Assembly: GCF_900114245.1 (NCBI RefSeq)
Contig: NZ_FOSK01000005.1
Span: 1 to 64,000 of the forward strand
Source: Pseudovibrio ascidiaceicola
GTDB taxonomy: Bacteria; Pseudomonadota; Alphaproteobacteria; Rhizobiales; Stappiaceae
DNA: 64,000 nt
Direction: 5' to 3'
This document shows, one piece after another, positions 46,368 through 55,818 of this stretch. The notes under the pieces are model-generated. The model was not told the DNA's origin, ran no database searches, and worked only from the letters and a program-made list of their open reading frames with translations. Position 1 is the first letter of the stretch, and each line of letters begins with the position of its first letter. A program made the translations under genes and the position numbers.

Positions 46368-46559
46368 ATCTACGTAGTATATGAGCTGAAAAGTGCATTA
46401 CGAATAGGTTAGGCGGAAGTATTTTCCTTAAATTCGATCAAAGCTCAAAAATTTCCCTTATTCATGAAGGTATATCAGTTGGCTCAAGAGATTAATTCTC
46501 AAGGCAACCTGATAGCCTCGCGGAATAAAAATATTCCAATGAAACCGACGGGGAGTTTA

Positions 46560-48959
46560 ATGAGCGCAGCTTCACTGGATACTTTGGGTACGCTGGAAAG
46601 CCGAGTGCGATGGCTTGCCTCCTGGACCATTCACAATGCCAACCATCTCCGCGGTTCTGACGTTGGTGATGTGAAAGTGGGCGGCCATCAGGCGTCTTGT
46701 GCCTCTATCAGCACCATAATGACTGCGCTTTACTTCCACACTCTAAGCCCTCAGGACCGGGTGGCGGTGAAGCCGCATGCCGGACCAATCTTCCATGCCA
46801 TTCAGTATCTGGCCGGGAACCAGACCCTGGAGAAGTTGCAGAACTTTCGTGGGTTTCATGGTGCTCAATCTTACCCCTCTCGCACCAAGGACATTGATGA
46901 CGTTGATTTTTCAACTGGCTCTGTTGGACTTGGTGTCGCGCAGACGCTGTTTTCGTCACTGGTGCAAGACTATGTGAAGGCGCATGGCGGGCTTAACAAA
47001 GCGCCGGAAGGTCGTATGATCTCGCTGGTTGGCGATGCGGAAATGGATGAGGGGAACATCTATGAGGCATTGCTGGAGGGATGGAAACATGGCCTGCGCA
47101 ATTGCTGGTGGATCGTGGATTATAACCGCCAGTCATTGGATGCGGTGATCCGCGAAGGCCTTTGGGAGAAGTTTGAGAGCATCTTCCGCAATTTCGGGTG
47201 GGAAGTTGTCACTCTTAAATACGGTAGCCTGCAGGAAGAAGCCTTCAAAGAACCGGGTGGCAACAAGCTGCGCGACTGGATCGATCTGTGCCCCAATCAG
47301 CTTTATTGTGCGCTTGCTTATCAAGGCGGTGCAGCATGGCGTAAGCGATTGCTGGATGATTTGGGAGATCAGGGCGAAGTCAACGAATTGATCAATCGGC
47401 GCAGTGATGCAGAGCTGTCCAAGCTCATGTGCAATCTTGGCGGTCATGACCTACCTTCCCTGATTGATGCATTTGAGCATGCCAAGACCCATGATCGCCC
47501 GGTCTTGTTCCTGTGCTATACGGTGAAGGGCTTTGGCTTGCCGTTGGCAGGGCACAAAGACAACCATGCTGGCCTGATGACCTCCAAACAGATGGAAGAC
47601 TACCGTCAGATGGAAGGCATCCGCGAGGGGCATGAGTGGGACAAATGGGAAAGTACATCTGATCCGCAAAGCCTTCAGGCCTTCGTGACTGGGGCTCCGT
47701 TCTTTTCAAAAGGCAACCGACGATATTCTGCAAAGACTGTACCGGTTCCCGCGCAATTACCTGCACCCAATGCAGCAGAAAAGATGCTCTCAACTCAGAT
47801 GGGTTTTGGGCAAATTCTCCACGAAATCTCCAAGCAGGATGAAGAGCTTGCAAAGCACATTGTGACAACCGCACCAGACGTCACGGTCTCCACCAACCTT
47901 GGTCCATGGGTCAACCAGCGTGGACTGTTCGCGAAGGAAGAACTGGCGGATACATTTAAGGCAGAGCGGATACCCTCTACTTTCAAATGGGCGTTTTCTC
48001 CGCAAGGCCAGCATATTGAGCTGGGTATTGCAGAATCCAACCTGTTCCTCCTTCTTTCTGCACTTGGGCTGTCACACAGCATCAACGGTCAGCGGCTGCT
48101 GCCGATTGGCACTGTTTATGATCCCTTCATTTTGCGAGCAGCAGATCAGCTCAACTACGCCTGTTATCAGGATGCGCGCTTCATGCTGGTGGCAACACCA
48201 TCCGGTGTGACACTGGCACCGGAAGGTGGGGCACACCAGTCCATCAGCACGCCGTTGATTGGTATGGCTCAGGATGGATTGGCCGCATTTGAACCAGCCT
48301 TCGTTGATGAGCTGGCGACCATTATGCGCTTTGGGTTTGATTATATGCAGCGTGATGGTGAGGGTGACCCGGACGAGCGTACATGGTTGCGGGATCAGAC
48401 CGGTGGCTCCATTTACCTGCGTCTTTCAACCCGCCCATTAGAACAGCCACTGCGGACCTTCACGCCTGAAGAAGAGCAGGACATTGTCGATGGTGCTTAT
48501 TGGCTGCGCAAGCCGGGACCCAATGCGGAAATCGTGATTGCGTACACGGGAGCCGTTGCGCCCGAGGCTATCAACGCCGTTGGGATGATGGCGGAAGACC
48601 GCCGTGATGTCGGGCTGCTGGCAATCACATCTGCTGATCGCCTTAATGCAGGGTGGACAGCTGCACAACGCGCTCGGGACCGTGGGGCAATGCATGCGCG
48701 CAGCCATATTGAGCGTCTGTTTGACGATGTGCCTGACAATTGCTCACTTATTACAGTGCTGGATGGACACCCCGCTACTCTTGCGTGGCTTGGTGCGGTG
48801 AAAGGCAATACGATCCGCACTCTTGGTGTAGAGCATTTTGGTCAGACTGGCACCATTGCCGATCTTTATGCTCATTACGGCATCGACACCCAATCCATTT
48901 TGCGGGCGGCTGAAACGATTTCGACAGGTGGCAAGATTCGCTACATTAAGGCGAGTTAG
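46560..48959 (+). CDS. AceE/transketolase-like thiamine-diphosphate enzyme
   Basis: The 799-residue protein resembles the homodimeric pyruvate dehydrogenase E1 (AceE) more than ordinary transketolase. The ThDP/metal motif is VGDAEMDEGN ... YNRQSLD (about residues 155-183), followed by FRNFGWEVVTLKYG. The pyrimidine part has FSPQGQHIELGIAESN, with the catalytic Glu. The usual AceE N-terminal segment is short or missing, and no E2/E3 genes are adjacent, so it may decarboxylate another 2-oxo acid or transfer a two-carbon unit. The ATG at 46560 with GGGGAG upstream is preferred to an earlier in-frame ATG (46464) that lacks a good site. It precedes a BhcC-like aldolase by 97 bases, on the same strand. 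Confidence 0.85.
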   Translation: MSAASLDTLGTLESRVRWLASWTIHNANHLRGSDVGDVKVGGHQASCASISTIMTALYFHTLSPQDRVAVKPHAGPIFHAIQYLAGNQTLEKLQNFRGFHGAQSYPSRTKDIDDVDFSTGSVGLGVAQTLFSSLVQDYVKAHGGLNKAPEGRMISLVGDAEMDEGNIYEALLEGWKHGLRNCWWIVDYNRQSLDAVIREGLWEKFESIFRNFGWEVVTLKYGSLQEEAFKEPGGNKLRDWIDLCPNQLYCALAYQGGAAWRKRLLDDLGDQGEVNELINRRSDAELSKLMCNLGGHDLPSLIDAFEHAKTHDRPVLFLCYTVKGFGLPLAGHKDNHAGLMTSKQMEDYRQMEGIREGHEWDKWESTSDPQSLQAFVTGAPFFSKGNRRYSAKTVPVPAQLPAPNAAEKMLSTQMGFGQILHEISKQDEELAKHIVTTAPDVTVSTNLGPWVNQRGLFAKEELADTFKAERIPSTFKWAFSPQGQHIELGIAESNLFLLLSALGLSHSINGQRLLPIGTVYDPFILRAADQLNYACYQDARFMLVATPSGVTLAPEGGAHQSISTPLIGMAQDGLAAFEPAFVDELATIMRFGFDYMQRDGEGDPDERTWLRDQTGGSIYLRLSTRPLEQPLRTFTPEEEQDIVDGAYWLRKPGPNAEIVIAYTGAVAPEAINAVGMMAEDRRDVGLLAITSADRLNAGWTAAQRARDRGAMHARSHIERLFDDVPDNCSLITVLDGHPATLAWLGAVKGNTIRTLGVEHFGQTGTIADLYAHYGIDTQSILRAAETISTGGKIRYIKAS

Positions 48960-49056
48960 ACTTGCAGGCGGAAACGGTGTGTGGTGCATTGTTTCTGCCG
49001 TTCCAACTGTTCAGTCTCGTTCTTACTGACCTCATGCCTGCTGCAAGGACTTCGCC

Positions 49057-50208
49057 GTGACCTCAGATCTTTCCCAGTACACGATTGGCTATGACATCCC
49101 TGCCCTACCGGGAATGAAGCTGGACGACGTGCAAACGCCTGCTTTGATTGTTGATCTTGATGCTTTTGATCATAACCTGCTGAAAATGCGTGATGAGATT
49201 GCCAAGTATGGTGTTCGCCATCGGGCGCACTGTAAAATGCATAAGTCAGCTGAGATTGCTAAACTGCAGATAGAACAAGGTAATGCTTGCGGTGTGTGCT
49301 GCCAAAAGGTGAGTGAAGCAGAGGCGCTGGCCAGAGCGGGCCTCACGGACATTATGGTGTCCAACGAGGTGTGCGACCCTTACAAGATTGATCGTTTGGC
49401 ACAGCTGCCCAAGCTTGGCGCACGTATCCTTGTCTGTACGGACAATTTGGCAAACATTGCAGATCTCTCACAAGCCGCAGTCAAACACGCAACACAGCTG
49501 GAAGTTCTGGTGGAGCTGGATTGTGGAGGCGCTCGGTGCGGTGTGGCAGATAGTGCTGCTGTGTTGCAGCTGGTGACTGCAATCATCGCAGCCCCCAACT
49601 TACGGTTTGCGGGCATTCAGTCCTATCAGGGCGCTGCGCAACATGCCTACGATTACGCTGATCGAAAAGCGCTGCTGGATACGGCAATCACGATCACCAA
49701 GGATGCTGTAGATCTGCTAGAAAGCAAAGAGATCCACTGTGATATCGTTGGTGGTGCAGGGACAGGCTCATATCCGTTTGAAGCCGCATCCGGTGTGTTC
49801 AACGAGTTACAATGCGGGTCCTATCTCTTCATGGATGCGGACTACCGCAAAGTGAAAGACAAAGATGGCAAGCACTTATCTGCTTTTGAGCATGCCCTGT
49901 TCCTGCTGACTTCGATCATGTCCACTGACATCGATGGACAAGCCGTTTGCGATGCAGGGCTGAAGGCGCATAGCATAGATTCCGGTCCTCCAACTGTGTT
50001 TGAGCGACCTGACCTGCAAAGCCTTGATTATTCAGATGAGCATGGCGTCCTCAAGGATCCGCAGAACTCGCTGAAGCTCAACGACAAGATCAAGCTGGTT
50101 CCGGGGCATTGTGACCCGACCTGTAACCTGCATGACTGGTATGTGGGCGTGCGCAACGGTGTGGTGGAAACACTCTGGCACGTGACAGCACGCGGCAAAT
50201 TTTACTAG
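49057..50208 (+). CDS. D-threonine aldolase/3-hydroxyaspartate aldolase-type PLP enzyme (BhcC-like)
   Basis: The 383-residue product belongs to the alanine-racemase-fold D-threonine aldolase family. It begins with YDIPALPGMKLDDVQTP, has RHRAHCKMHKS with the probable PLP Lys60, a VCCQKVSEAE stretch, a GGAGTGSYPFE PLP-phosphate loop and the C-terminal metal site PGHCDPTCNLHDWYVGVRNG. The sequence is very like that of Paracoccus BhcC, which cleaves erythro-3-hydroxyaspartate to glycine and glyoxylate. The other genes of that cycle (bhcA, bhcB, bhcD) are absent here, so threonine or another 3-hydroxy amino acid is equally possible. The start is a GTG with an AAGGA site. Confidence 0.88.
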   Translation: MTSDLSQYTIGYDIPALPGMKLDDVQTPALIVDLDAFDHNLLKMRDEIAKYGVRHRAHCKMHKSAEIAKLQIEQGNACGVCCQKVSEAEALARAGLTDIMVSNEVCDPYKIDRLAQLPKLGARILVCTDNLANIADLSQAAVKHATQLEVLVELDCGGARCGVADSAAVLQLVTAIIAAPNLRFAGIQSYQGAAQHAYDYADRKALLDTAITITKDAVDLLESKEIHCDIVGGAGTGSYPFEAASGVFNELQCGSYLFMDADYRKVKDKDGKHLSAFEHALFLLTSIMSTDIDGQAVCDAGLKAHSIDSGPPTVFERPDLQSLDYSDEHGVLKDPQNSLKLNDKIKLVPGHCDPTCNLHDWYVGVRNGVVETLWHVTARGKFY

Positions 50209-50400
50209 GTGCGCGTAACCCCTGTTTGACAGCAACACCCATCCTCTGTAGGTTGCGCGGCAAGGGATCAGGCCCCTGCCGCTCGCAGAGCAATGCTCAT
50301 GGTGAAGCCTGACATAAAAGATGCGATTTCAGCCCAGACAAGCGGGTTGGTGGCAATGCGAGCTCCATCAAATTGATCCCGCATAGTTTGAGGCTATGAA

Positions 50401-50838
50401 ATGAACGGATCTCTTCCTTCCCTTACGGCGCTCAAAGCGCAAGCGAAGCAATTGCGTGCTGCGCTGGAAAAACGCGGCGAAACTATTTCGCACTCCCAAA
50501 CCCTTGAGCTTATTGCTCGCCAGCAAGGCTATAAGGATTGGAACACCCTTTACGCTGCCATTGGTAACCGTCCACCGGTGTTGTTCTTGCGGCCCGGCGA
50601 CCGGGTTGCCGGCAAGTATCTTGGACGACGGTTTGCAGCAGAAGTTCTTGGTGTTCAAAGCTCAGTCGCAGCCCACCGGGTGAGGCTGACATTACACTTT
50701 GATGAGCCGGTCGATGTGGTGAGTTTTGAGAGCTTCTCCTCTTACCGCCAACGGGTAACTTGCACCGTAAATGCCGATGGCATGACCAGCGAAAAGACCT
50801 CTGACGGTGAACCGCACATGGTTCTCATGGGCCTCTAG
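50401..50838 (+). CDS. Glyoxalase-related small protein
   Basis: The 145-residue protein starts with an N-terminal helical region (LKAQAKQLRAALEKRGETISHSQTLELIARQQGYKDWNTLYA, about residues 10-51) that I recognise as the 'glyoxalase-related' domain found in several proteobacteria. Its second half (about residues 60-145) is beta-rich, with FLRPGDRVAGKYLG and RLTLHFDEPVDVV. It is not a true glyoxalase with metal ligands in evidence. The function is unknown. An upstream gap of about 190 bases contains its promoter, and a strong hairpin terminator follows 15 bases after the stop. Confidence 0.75.
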   Translation: MNGSLPSLTALKAQAKQLRAALEKRGETISHSQTLELIARQQGYKDWNTLYAAIGNRPPVLFLRPGDRVAGKYLGRRFAAEVLGVQSSVAAHRVRLTLHFDEPVDVVSFESFSSYRQRVTCTVNADGMTSEKTSDGEPHMVLMGL

Positions 50839-50853
50839 GCTTTCATAAAAAAG

Positions 50854-50878
50854 ACCGGGAGACCTGAGGCCTCCCGGT
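50854..50878. terminator. Bidirectional intrinsic terminator
   Basis: The arms ACCGGGAG and CTCCCGGT pair perfectly, with inner CCT/AGG pairing across a single G. It is flanked by an A-run (50847-50852) on the left and TTT on the right. It lies between the convergent glyoxalase-related gene (plus) and glycosidase gene (minus), 25 bases beyond the stop of the latter, and can serve both directions. Confidence 0.85.
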
Positions 50879-50902
50879 TTGAAAGAGGATGCAATCATCC
50901 CG

Positions 50903-52930
50903 TCAGGCGTAACTCAATGGAACGACAGCATGTCCGTTGAGTTCGCCAATCAGGAGACGTTGGATACCGCTCACTGTGCTGAGCGTTACCTCGCCCGCAT
51001 CCACGCTCTCGGCACCTGTGATTGATCGGGGAAGCTTGAGATCCAGTGAGATGTCGCGCAGCCGGACTTTCTCCTGAATGACTTCAATATTGGTGCTCTT
51101 GTTTTGACCACGCAACCGAGGAGTTGAGAACAAGGTATGCAGCACATATCGCTTGAGCTCCGGCTGGTGGCGTAAGATCACCCTGAGACCGGGCATTGGC
51201 TCATGGGTGGTGCTGACCATCGGCTCTTCCAGCAAAGAGCCAATGAGATTTCGCAGGGCATCCAACAAAACCACTGGACCTTTATGCATGTAGATGGAAA
51301 ACACAGAATGGGCGAGGTAAGTGATTGGCCCTTTTGTGACGCCCACCGCATAACCAGATTTATCACGCCTGTTTGGTGTGTGCTGATGTCCGCAGAAGTG
51401 TTTGATAGAGCGGGCAAAGTAAGGCTCATAGACATCGCCCAATGAGATGCCATCAGTCACCTTAATCCTCTGTGATCCCTCATAAAAGCACACCGGAGTT
51501 TGGGGAACTTCACCAAACTCCGGTGCGGACAGCAGTGCATAGTCTACATCAAACGGACTGGTCCCGCAGTACTCAGCACCAACATCAAACAGGAAGCCGT
51601 CTTCATCAAGACCGCTTCTACCGGAAAGCAGAAGCTTGCCTCCGCTTGTCAGATAAATATTAAGCTTTGCTTTGAGGTCAGCATCCACTTGCACGTTGTC
51701 GGGCAGGATTAAGAGTTTGTAGGAGCTAATATCACAATTGCGGTCCAGAACATCAAACTGCATCTGACATTCCAGAAGCAAACGTACGACGCCCTCGTCT
51801 CCCGGTACATGCTTGGGCCATGTGCGGATTGTATAAGGATCATTGATCGCTTCGGCAGAAAGAATGCCGATCTCTGCTACCCCTTTACTGTCTTCGTGAT
51901 AAGTCTCGCGTTTTTCGATCAACTTGAACGCTTGCCCGATGCGCTCATAGGTGGTCTGGTCAATAATGCCGGAAGGGTGCAGCTGATCTCCGATGGAGCT
52001 GCCAGCTCCAAACGCCAGCATCATCGCGCTTTCCTGTTCCAGCGCTGCTCCCGGCTTGTAGGTGCCAAACTCACCCCAGAATGTGTGGAACTTGCCGGTC
52101 ATACCCAGATACTTAGCTCCAATTGTCTCTGCATAGCGTGCGGAAACTGGAAAGTGTTCGTAGCCCCATCCCCCTGTCGGCAGGCTTTCAATTTCCAAGT
52201 GACTGTCAAATCCGAGGATACGGCGGTCGCCCCGTGTAACGTGGCCATGATTGTGGAACACAGGTAGGTCTGCATGAACACAACGTGCAGCCTCTGTGGT
52301 TTTGCTCAGGAACTGCTCACGCATATCTGCTGCATGCTGCACAAGATGCTTGGTGTTTTGCCAATCCAACCCTTTGGCATGTAACGCATCTAGGCTTTGT
52401 GAACTGAGGCTGACATATTGATGGCAGATGTCGAGGAAGATGCCGTCGTTTTCTGGAAACAGCCGGGCGACCTCTTCAATCTGCGCGCAAAGGTAATCCA
52501 GATAGCTGGTTCCGAAGTCCAGAATGCCCCAGCTTGGGCCTTGCAAATGATCGACCCCGCCTGTGGTGATCCACTTGCCGTCCTCATCGACCACGCGCCA
52601 TTCCGGGTGCTCATGGCAGGCCAGCTCATCCCAGGCGCAGCTCAGGTAGATGGGCGTTGCTATGCCGCGTACTTTACAGGCATCAATCTGACGGCGCAGC
52701 AGGTTTGTCTTCAGGTTTGGGTGAGGTTTGCCGACTTCGGTTGGATGGTAGGAATAGCCGTGGTGGCACTTGGCGAAGAGCGTGATGGACTGTACGCCTG
52801 CTTTCAGCAACGTATCGCCAAATTCGTTCTCATCAAAATGCAACCCGATATCAGGTACTTGTGGGCCGGTATGAAAATCCAGATGCACTTGCCGCAGCAA
52901 CAGCGGATCACTCAGTGTTCTTCTCGTCAT
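50903..52930 (-). CDS. GHL6-type glycoside hydrolase with beta-galactosidase-like trimerisation domain
   Basis: The 675-residue protein starts with a TIM-barrel domain of the 'hypothetical glycosyl hydrolase 6' type: LHFDENEFGDTLLKAGVQSITLFAKCHHGYSYHPT, then PSWGILDFGTSYLDYL and DGIFLDICHQY near residue 168, which carries the likely acidic residue. From about residue 360 it has a flavodoxin-like domain (VAEIGILSAEA..., LILPDNVQVDADL) of the beta-galactosidase trimerisation kind. There is no signal peptide, so the substrate is probably a small imported oligosaccharide or glycoside. The ATG shares its A with the stop TAA of the transporter ATPase gene, so it is translationally coupled to the importer; this supports cleavage of the imported sugar. 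The linkage is unknown. Confidence 0.85.
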   Translation of the reverse strand: MTRRTLSDPLLLRQVHLDFHTGPQVPDIGLHFDENEFGDTLLKAGVQSITLFAKCHHGYSYHPTEVGKPHPNLKTNLLRRQIDACKVRGIATPIYLSCAWDELACHEHPEWRVVDEDGKWITTGGVDHLQGPSWGILDFGTSYLDYLCAQIEEVARLFPENDGIFLDICHQYVSLSSQSLDALHAKGLDWQNTKHLVQHAADMREQFLSKTTEAARCVHADLPVFHNHGHVTRGDRRILGFDSHLEIESLPTGGWGYEHFPVSARYAETIGAKYLGMTGKFHTFWGEFGTYKPGAALEQESAMMLAFGAGSSIGDQLHPSGIIDQTTYERIGQAFKLIEKRETYHEDSKGVAEIGILSAEAINDPYTIRTWPKHVPGDEGVVRLLLECQMQFDVLDRNCDISSYKLLILPDNVQVDADLKAKLNIYLTSGGKLLLSGRSGLDEDGFLFDVGAEYCGTSPFDVDYALLSAPEFGEVPQTPVCFYEGSQRIKVTDGISLGDVYEPYFARSIKHFCGHQHTPNRRDKSGYAVGVTKGPITYLAHSVFSIYMHKGPVVLLDALRNLIGSLLEEPMVSTTHEPMPGLRVILRHQPELKRYVLHTLFSTPRLRGQNKSTNIEVIQEKVRLRDISLDLKLPRSITGAESVDAGEVTLSTVSGIQRLLIGELNGHAVVPLSYA

Positions 52931-54039
52931 TATGCAAATTCCTTGGTGAGCGCGATCGTTTGCTCGCGCTCGTCAAACAGATAAATAGCTTCGGGGTTTA
53001 AAGAGACGGTCCATGGTGTCCCGACGTCATGAAAATGCTGCCCGTTCTCCAAAACGGAGACGTATTGTTTGTTAGGCAACATCATGTGAGAGAGAGTTTC
53101 GCGGCCTAGTTGCTCCACGACACTAATCGTGCCTTGGAGAGTTGAAAGGCCGTGTTTGGTTTCGCTCACCTCATTGGGTCGGATACCAACACAAACTTTC
53201 TTCCCTTGTTGAGCCGCATCAAGCCCGTGCCAACGATTGGGGATCTCCAGTGCGATTCCGCCCCCTAGATCCAAATGCAGGCGTTGCTCGGTGACAGAGG
53301 TGATATGGCCGTGCAGAAAGTTCATCTTTGGTGTGCCGATGAAACCAGCGACGAACTTATTGCAAGGTGAGTTGAATAACTCGATGGGCGTGCCGACTTG
53401 CTCGATCACACCGTCTCGCATCACGACAATCTTGTCGGCCATGGTCAACGCTTCCACCTGATCGTGGGTCACGTAGATCATTGTGGCCTTGAGCCTGTTA
53501 TGCAGCTTCATCAGCTCCAGACGCATCTGTACGCGCAGCTCGGCATCCAGATTGGAGAGCGGTTCATCGAACAGGAATACGTCCGGATCGCGAACAATGG
53601 CACGGCCAATAGCAACACGTTGACGCTGGCCACCGGAAAGCTCTCCCGGTTTACGGTTCAGGAGCGGCTTGATCTGCAATGTCTGCGCAACGTCTTGCAC
53701 TTTCTCTTGAATGAGGGCTGAGGGTTGTCGCGCCACGCGCAAGCAAAAGCCGATGTTCTGCTCCACACTCATGTGCGGGTAGAGCGCGTAGGATTGGAAC
53801 ACCATGGCGATGCCACGCTTGTCTGCCTCAACATTGTTGATGACACGTTCCCCAATTTGGATGGTGCCTTGGACGATGTCTTCGAGGCCGGCAATCAGCC
53901 TCAGGAGAGTTGATTTTCCGCAGCCGCTTGGTCCTACAAGCACAACAAACTCACCGCTTTGGACAGCCAGATTGATGTCATGCAACACGTCCACATCACC
54001 GAAACTCTTACAAAGATTAGAAATAGTTAGCGTCGTCAT
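52930..54039 (-). CDS. Sugar ABC transporter ATPase (UgpC/MalK-like)
   Basis: The 369-residue ATPase has Walker A GPSGCGKST, FQSYALYPHMSV, the signature LSGGQRQRVAIGRAI, Walker B VFLFDEPLSNLDAELR and the switch VTHDQVEALT. A C-terminal TOBE-like regulatory part (from ~235) is present. It begins directly after the stop of the second permease gene, with no gap, and its stop overlaps the glycosidase start by one base. It should energise the importer made with the two permeases and the binding protein of this cassette. It is distinct from the gts-like ATPase in the middle of the window. Confidence 0.93.
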   Translation of the reverse strand: MTTLTISNLCKSFGDVDVLHDINLAVQSGEFVVLVGPSGCGKSTLLRLIAGLEDIVQGTIQIGERVINNVEADKRGIAMVFQSYALYPHMSVEQNIGFCLRVARQPSALIQEKVQDVAQTLQIKPLLNRKPGELSGGQRQRVAIGRAIVRDPDVFLFDEPLSNLDAELRVQMRLELMKLHNRLKATMIYVTHDQVEALTMADKIVVMRDGVIEQVGTPIELFNSPCNKFVAGFIGTPKMNFLHGHITSVTEQRLHLDLGGGIALEIPNRWHGLDAAQQGKKVCVGIRPNEVSETKHGLSTLQGTISVVEQLGRETLSHMMLPNKQYVSVLENGQHFHDVGTPWTVSLNPEAIYLFDEREQTIALTKEFA

Positions 54040-54864
54040 TTATTTTCCCATTCCTGTAAGAGAACGAACAAAATGCTTTTGCATGGCCAGATAAAGCGCA
54101 ACGATAGGCAAGGCGGAAAGCAGCACCGCAGCCATGATCGCCCCCCAGTCGCTGGAGTACTGTCCTTGAAAGGAAGTTAACCCCAGTGGTAGTGTCTTCA
54201 CCCCCTTTGAGGTGAGGATCAGCAGGGCGATAAGGAACTCATTCCACACAAAGACCACCTGAAAGATTGCTGCGCTGAGCAATGCAGGTTTGGAGAGCGG
54301 CAACACGATGGAAAACACTGTGCGCAGCTGAGAACAGCCGTCCAGTTTTGCAGCTTCCTCAAGGTCTTTGGGGAACTCCAGAAAGAACGCATAGAGCAGG
54401 ATGACGGTAAACGGGATGCCGAAGGCGATGTAAGGCAGTATCAAACCTGCCAGCGTGTTGAGTAGACCAAAGCCATCCAGCAACTGGAACATGGGCACCA
54501 GCACAGCATGCAGCGGCACCGCATAAGAGGCCACGATAAGCATATAGACCCACATGCGTCCCTTGAATGGAATGCGCGCCAACGCATAGGCAGCAAGGGT
54601 TGAGATCGCGACAATGCCAGTGACTGAGAACACCGAGGTGATGAGTGAATTGAGGAAGTAAGTTCCAATCCCGGAAGAGAACACCCGCTCAAAGTTGCCG
54701 AAGTAAAGTTCGCTCGGCAAGCCAGATGGATTGGCGAAAATCTCACTACGTTTCTTAAATGCGGTGAAGACCATCCAGCTGAGCGGCGTGAGAATGAACA
54801 CGCAGTAGCCTCCAATGAAGACGTACATCATGAGCCGAAGCGTTTTGAAGGGCATCCTGATCAT
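54040..54864 (-). CDS. Sugar ABC transporter permease (MalG/UgpE-like)
   Basis: The 274-residue protein has six membrane segments and the permease loop EEAAKLDGCSQLRTVFSIVLPLS (about residues 168-190) that contacts the ATPase. It begins inside the end of the preceding permease gene (ATGA, 4-base overlap) and is followed without a gap by the ATPase gene. It belongs to the carbohydrate uptake CUT1 type. Its partner is the 308-residue permease. Confidence 0.9.
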   Translation of the reverse strand: MIRMPFKTLRLMMYVFIGGYCVFILTPLSWMVFTAFKKRSEIFANPSGLPSELYFGNFERVFSSGIGTYFLNSLITSVFSVTGIVAISTLAAYALARIPFKGRMWVYMLIVASYAVPLHAVLVPMFQLLDGFGLLNTLAGLILPYIAFGIPFTVILLYAFFLEFPKDLEEAAKLDGCSQLRTVFSIVLPLSKPALLSAAIFQVVFVWNEFLIALLILTSKGVKTLPLGLTSFQGQYSSDWGAIMAAVLLSALPIVALYLAMQKHFVRSLTGMGK

Positions 54865-55787
54865 TTGTCCCTCCGACTGGTGTGCAGCTGAACAAGGCCG
54901 AGGCCAAGAGCGATCACGAGCAGAACGACTGAGACAGCATTGGCGTATCCCATCCGCCCGATGGTGAAGGCATTTTGAACGATATATGAGCCCATCACCT
55001 GAGTTGAGTTACCAGGCCCGCCAGAGGTGAGAACGTAAACAAGATCAAAGACTTTGAAGGCACTGATCACTGTGATCAGAACGCATACGATCAGCACATT
55101 GCGCAGCTCTGGCAAAGTCACATTGAAGAAACTCAGGATCGGGCCGGCGCCATCCAGTTTGGCAGCTTCATACAGCTCCCGCGGGATGCCCTGCATGGCG
55201 GCAAGCAGGATGATCATCATGAAACCGGTGTACTGCCAGAAGCCCACGAAGATAATGGCGTAAAGGGCGATATCAGGATCACCCAGCCAGCCACGCATGG
55301 GTGTTGACCAACCCATGTTGAAGAACAACTCTTCAATCATGCCCGTGTTGGGATCAAACACCAGTCGCCACAAAAGACCAATGGCAATAGTGGAGATGAC
55401 GATGGGCATGAAGATGATCGCGCTGATCACGCTCTTCCCGCGTTTAATGCCGCGATCCAGAATGGCGGCCAACAGCAAGCCCACGCCAATCTGTAAGATG
55501 ATGCCGGTGATGGCGATGATGATGTTGTTTTCAAAAGCGATCCAGAACACATCGTCCTGCACGATCTCAATGTAGTGAGAGAAACCAACGAACTGTTTGG
55601 TGGGCGACGTGAGCCCGAATTTGTAGAGCGAGTAAATGAGTGTCTGGATAAACGGCACGAGGATGAACAGGGCGAACAGGCTGAGTGCCGGTAACACCAT
55701 GATCCATCCGAAAATGGTACTCGTGCCGAAGATAGAGGATGGAGTGGCGCGGTGGGCCGCGCTCTCCTGTTCCAAAAGTACTGTCAT
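54861..55787 (-). CDS. Sugar ABC transporter permease (MalF/UgpA-like)
   Basis: The 308-residue protein has a cytosolic N-terminus, six membrane segments and the loop YEAAKLDGAGPILSFFNVTLPEL (about residues 212-234) typical of CUT1 permeases. The gene lies 31 bases after the binding-protein gene and overlaps the next permease by 4 bases. The combination of binding protein, two permeases, one ATPase and a glycosidase indicates uptake of an oligosaccharide or glycoside that is then hydrolysed. Confidence 0.9.
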   Translation of the reverse strand: MTVLLEQESAAHRATPSSIFGTSTIFGWIMVLPALSLFALFILVPFIQTLIYSLYKFGLTSPTKQFVGFSHYIEIVQDDVFWIAFENNIIIAITGIILQIGVGLLLAAILDRGIKRGKSVISAIIFMPIVISTIAIGLLWRLVFDPNTGMIEELFFNMGWSTPMRGWLGDPDIALYAIIFVGFWQYTGFMMIILLAAMQGIPRELYEAAKLDGAGPILSFFNVTLPELRNVLIVCVLITVISAFKVFDLVYVLTSGGPGNSTQVMGSYIVQNAFTIGRMGYANAVSVVLLVIALGLGLVQLHTSRRDK

Positions 55788-55818
55788 GCGTTAAGACTCT
55801 GCTGAAAGCGTGGAGGGT

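Noticed and set aside
46464-46559. Longer N-terminus for the AceE-like enzyme
   Set aside because: The ATG at 46560 has a GGGGAG site at proper distance, whereas the upstream ATG has none and the added residues look non-coding.
49057-50208. Complete beta-hydroxyaspartate cycle locus
   Set aside because: Only the aldolase-like gene is present; no neighbours resembling BhcA, BhcB or BhcD were found.
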